A program made the translations under genes and the position numbers. Below the pieces are notes generated by a model that ran no database searches, had not been told where the DNA came from, and saw only the letters and a program-made list of their open reading frames with translations. 32,390 bases of DNA, taken from assembly GCA_001464315.1 (NCBI GenBank), contig LNFK01000068.1, forward strand, positions 1 through 32,390. Direction: 5' to 3'. Shown in pieces: positions 32,232-32,390 of this stretch (the stretch's first letter is position 1; each line of letters begins with the position of its first letter). The stretch is from Sphingomonadales bacterium Ga0077559 (GTDB lineage: Bacteria; Pseudomonadota; Alphaproteobacteria; Sphingomonadales; Sphingomonadaceae).

Positions 32232-32390
<159 letters not shown>

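Overview
The window looks like chromosomal DNA of an alphaproteobacterium, most likely a sphingomonad (Sphingopyxis/Sphingorhabdus type). This rests on recognition of gene families and layout, not on a search: a GapR-type (DUF2312) protein, a GTTC-N7-GTTC LexA operator in front of an imuA-imuB-dnaE2 cassette, DUF6356 and DUF1244 proteins, short dispersed repeats of the form CCTGAA-N5-TTTCAGG, and an rRNA operon ending 23S-5S-tRNA-fMet. Genes are dense and GC-rich in the third codon position over most of the window.

Layout. 0-3.8 kb: pyruvate kinase (reverse strand, cut by the window edge), then DUF1244, a secreted amidohydrolase, GapR and a YbjQ-like protein on the forward strand. 3.8-7.7 kb: yebC-ruvC-ruvA, a repeat-bracketed GIY-YIG gene on the opposite strand, a GFA-type zinc protein, and ruvB. 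RuvABC together process Holliday junctions; here ruvA and ruvB are pushed apart. 7.8-12.2 kb: the complete ybgC-tolQRAB-pal envelope operon, closed by a strong terminator. 12.3-15.5 kb: a tightly overlapping set of a DUF898 membrane protein, an M48 protease, a DUF6356 protein and an ABHD10-like serine hydrolase. 15.6-18.4 kb: a TPR protein, a SIMPL-domain protein on the opposite strand, and the two-enzyme glyoxalase pathway (gloA-gloB).

18.4-24 kb: the damage-inducible translesion cassette imuA-imuB-dnaE2 on the reverse strand, with a perfect LexA box that overlaps the imuA start codon. 24-28.8 kb: a two-HKD phospholipase D-family protein and a 1073-residue secreted beta-propeller/amidohydrolase fusion, which converge. 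28.8-31.7 kb: a gene-poor area holding an OmpA-family protein and a GNAT acetyltransferase, separated by gaps with decayed-looking reading frames. 31.7-32.4 kb: reverse-strand tRNA-fMet, 5S rRNA and the 3' end of 23S rRNA, with hairpin terminators.

Most of the window is ordinary core genome. The parts most worth a second look are the GIY-YIG gene that sits between inverted copies of a dispersed repeat inside the ruv cluster and has lost both name-giving tyrosines, the operator/start-codon overlap at imuA, and the coupled DUF898-protease-hydrolase operon.
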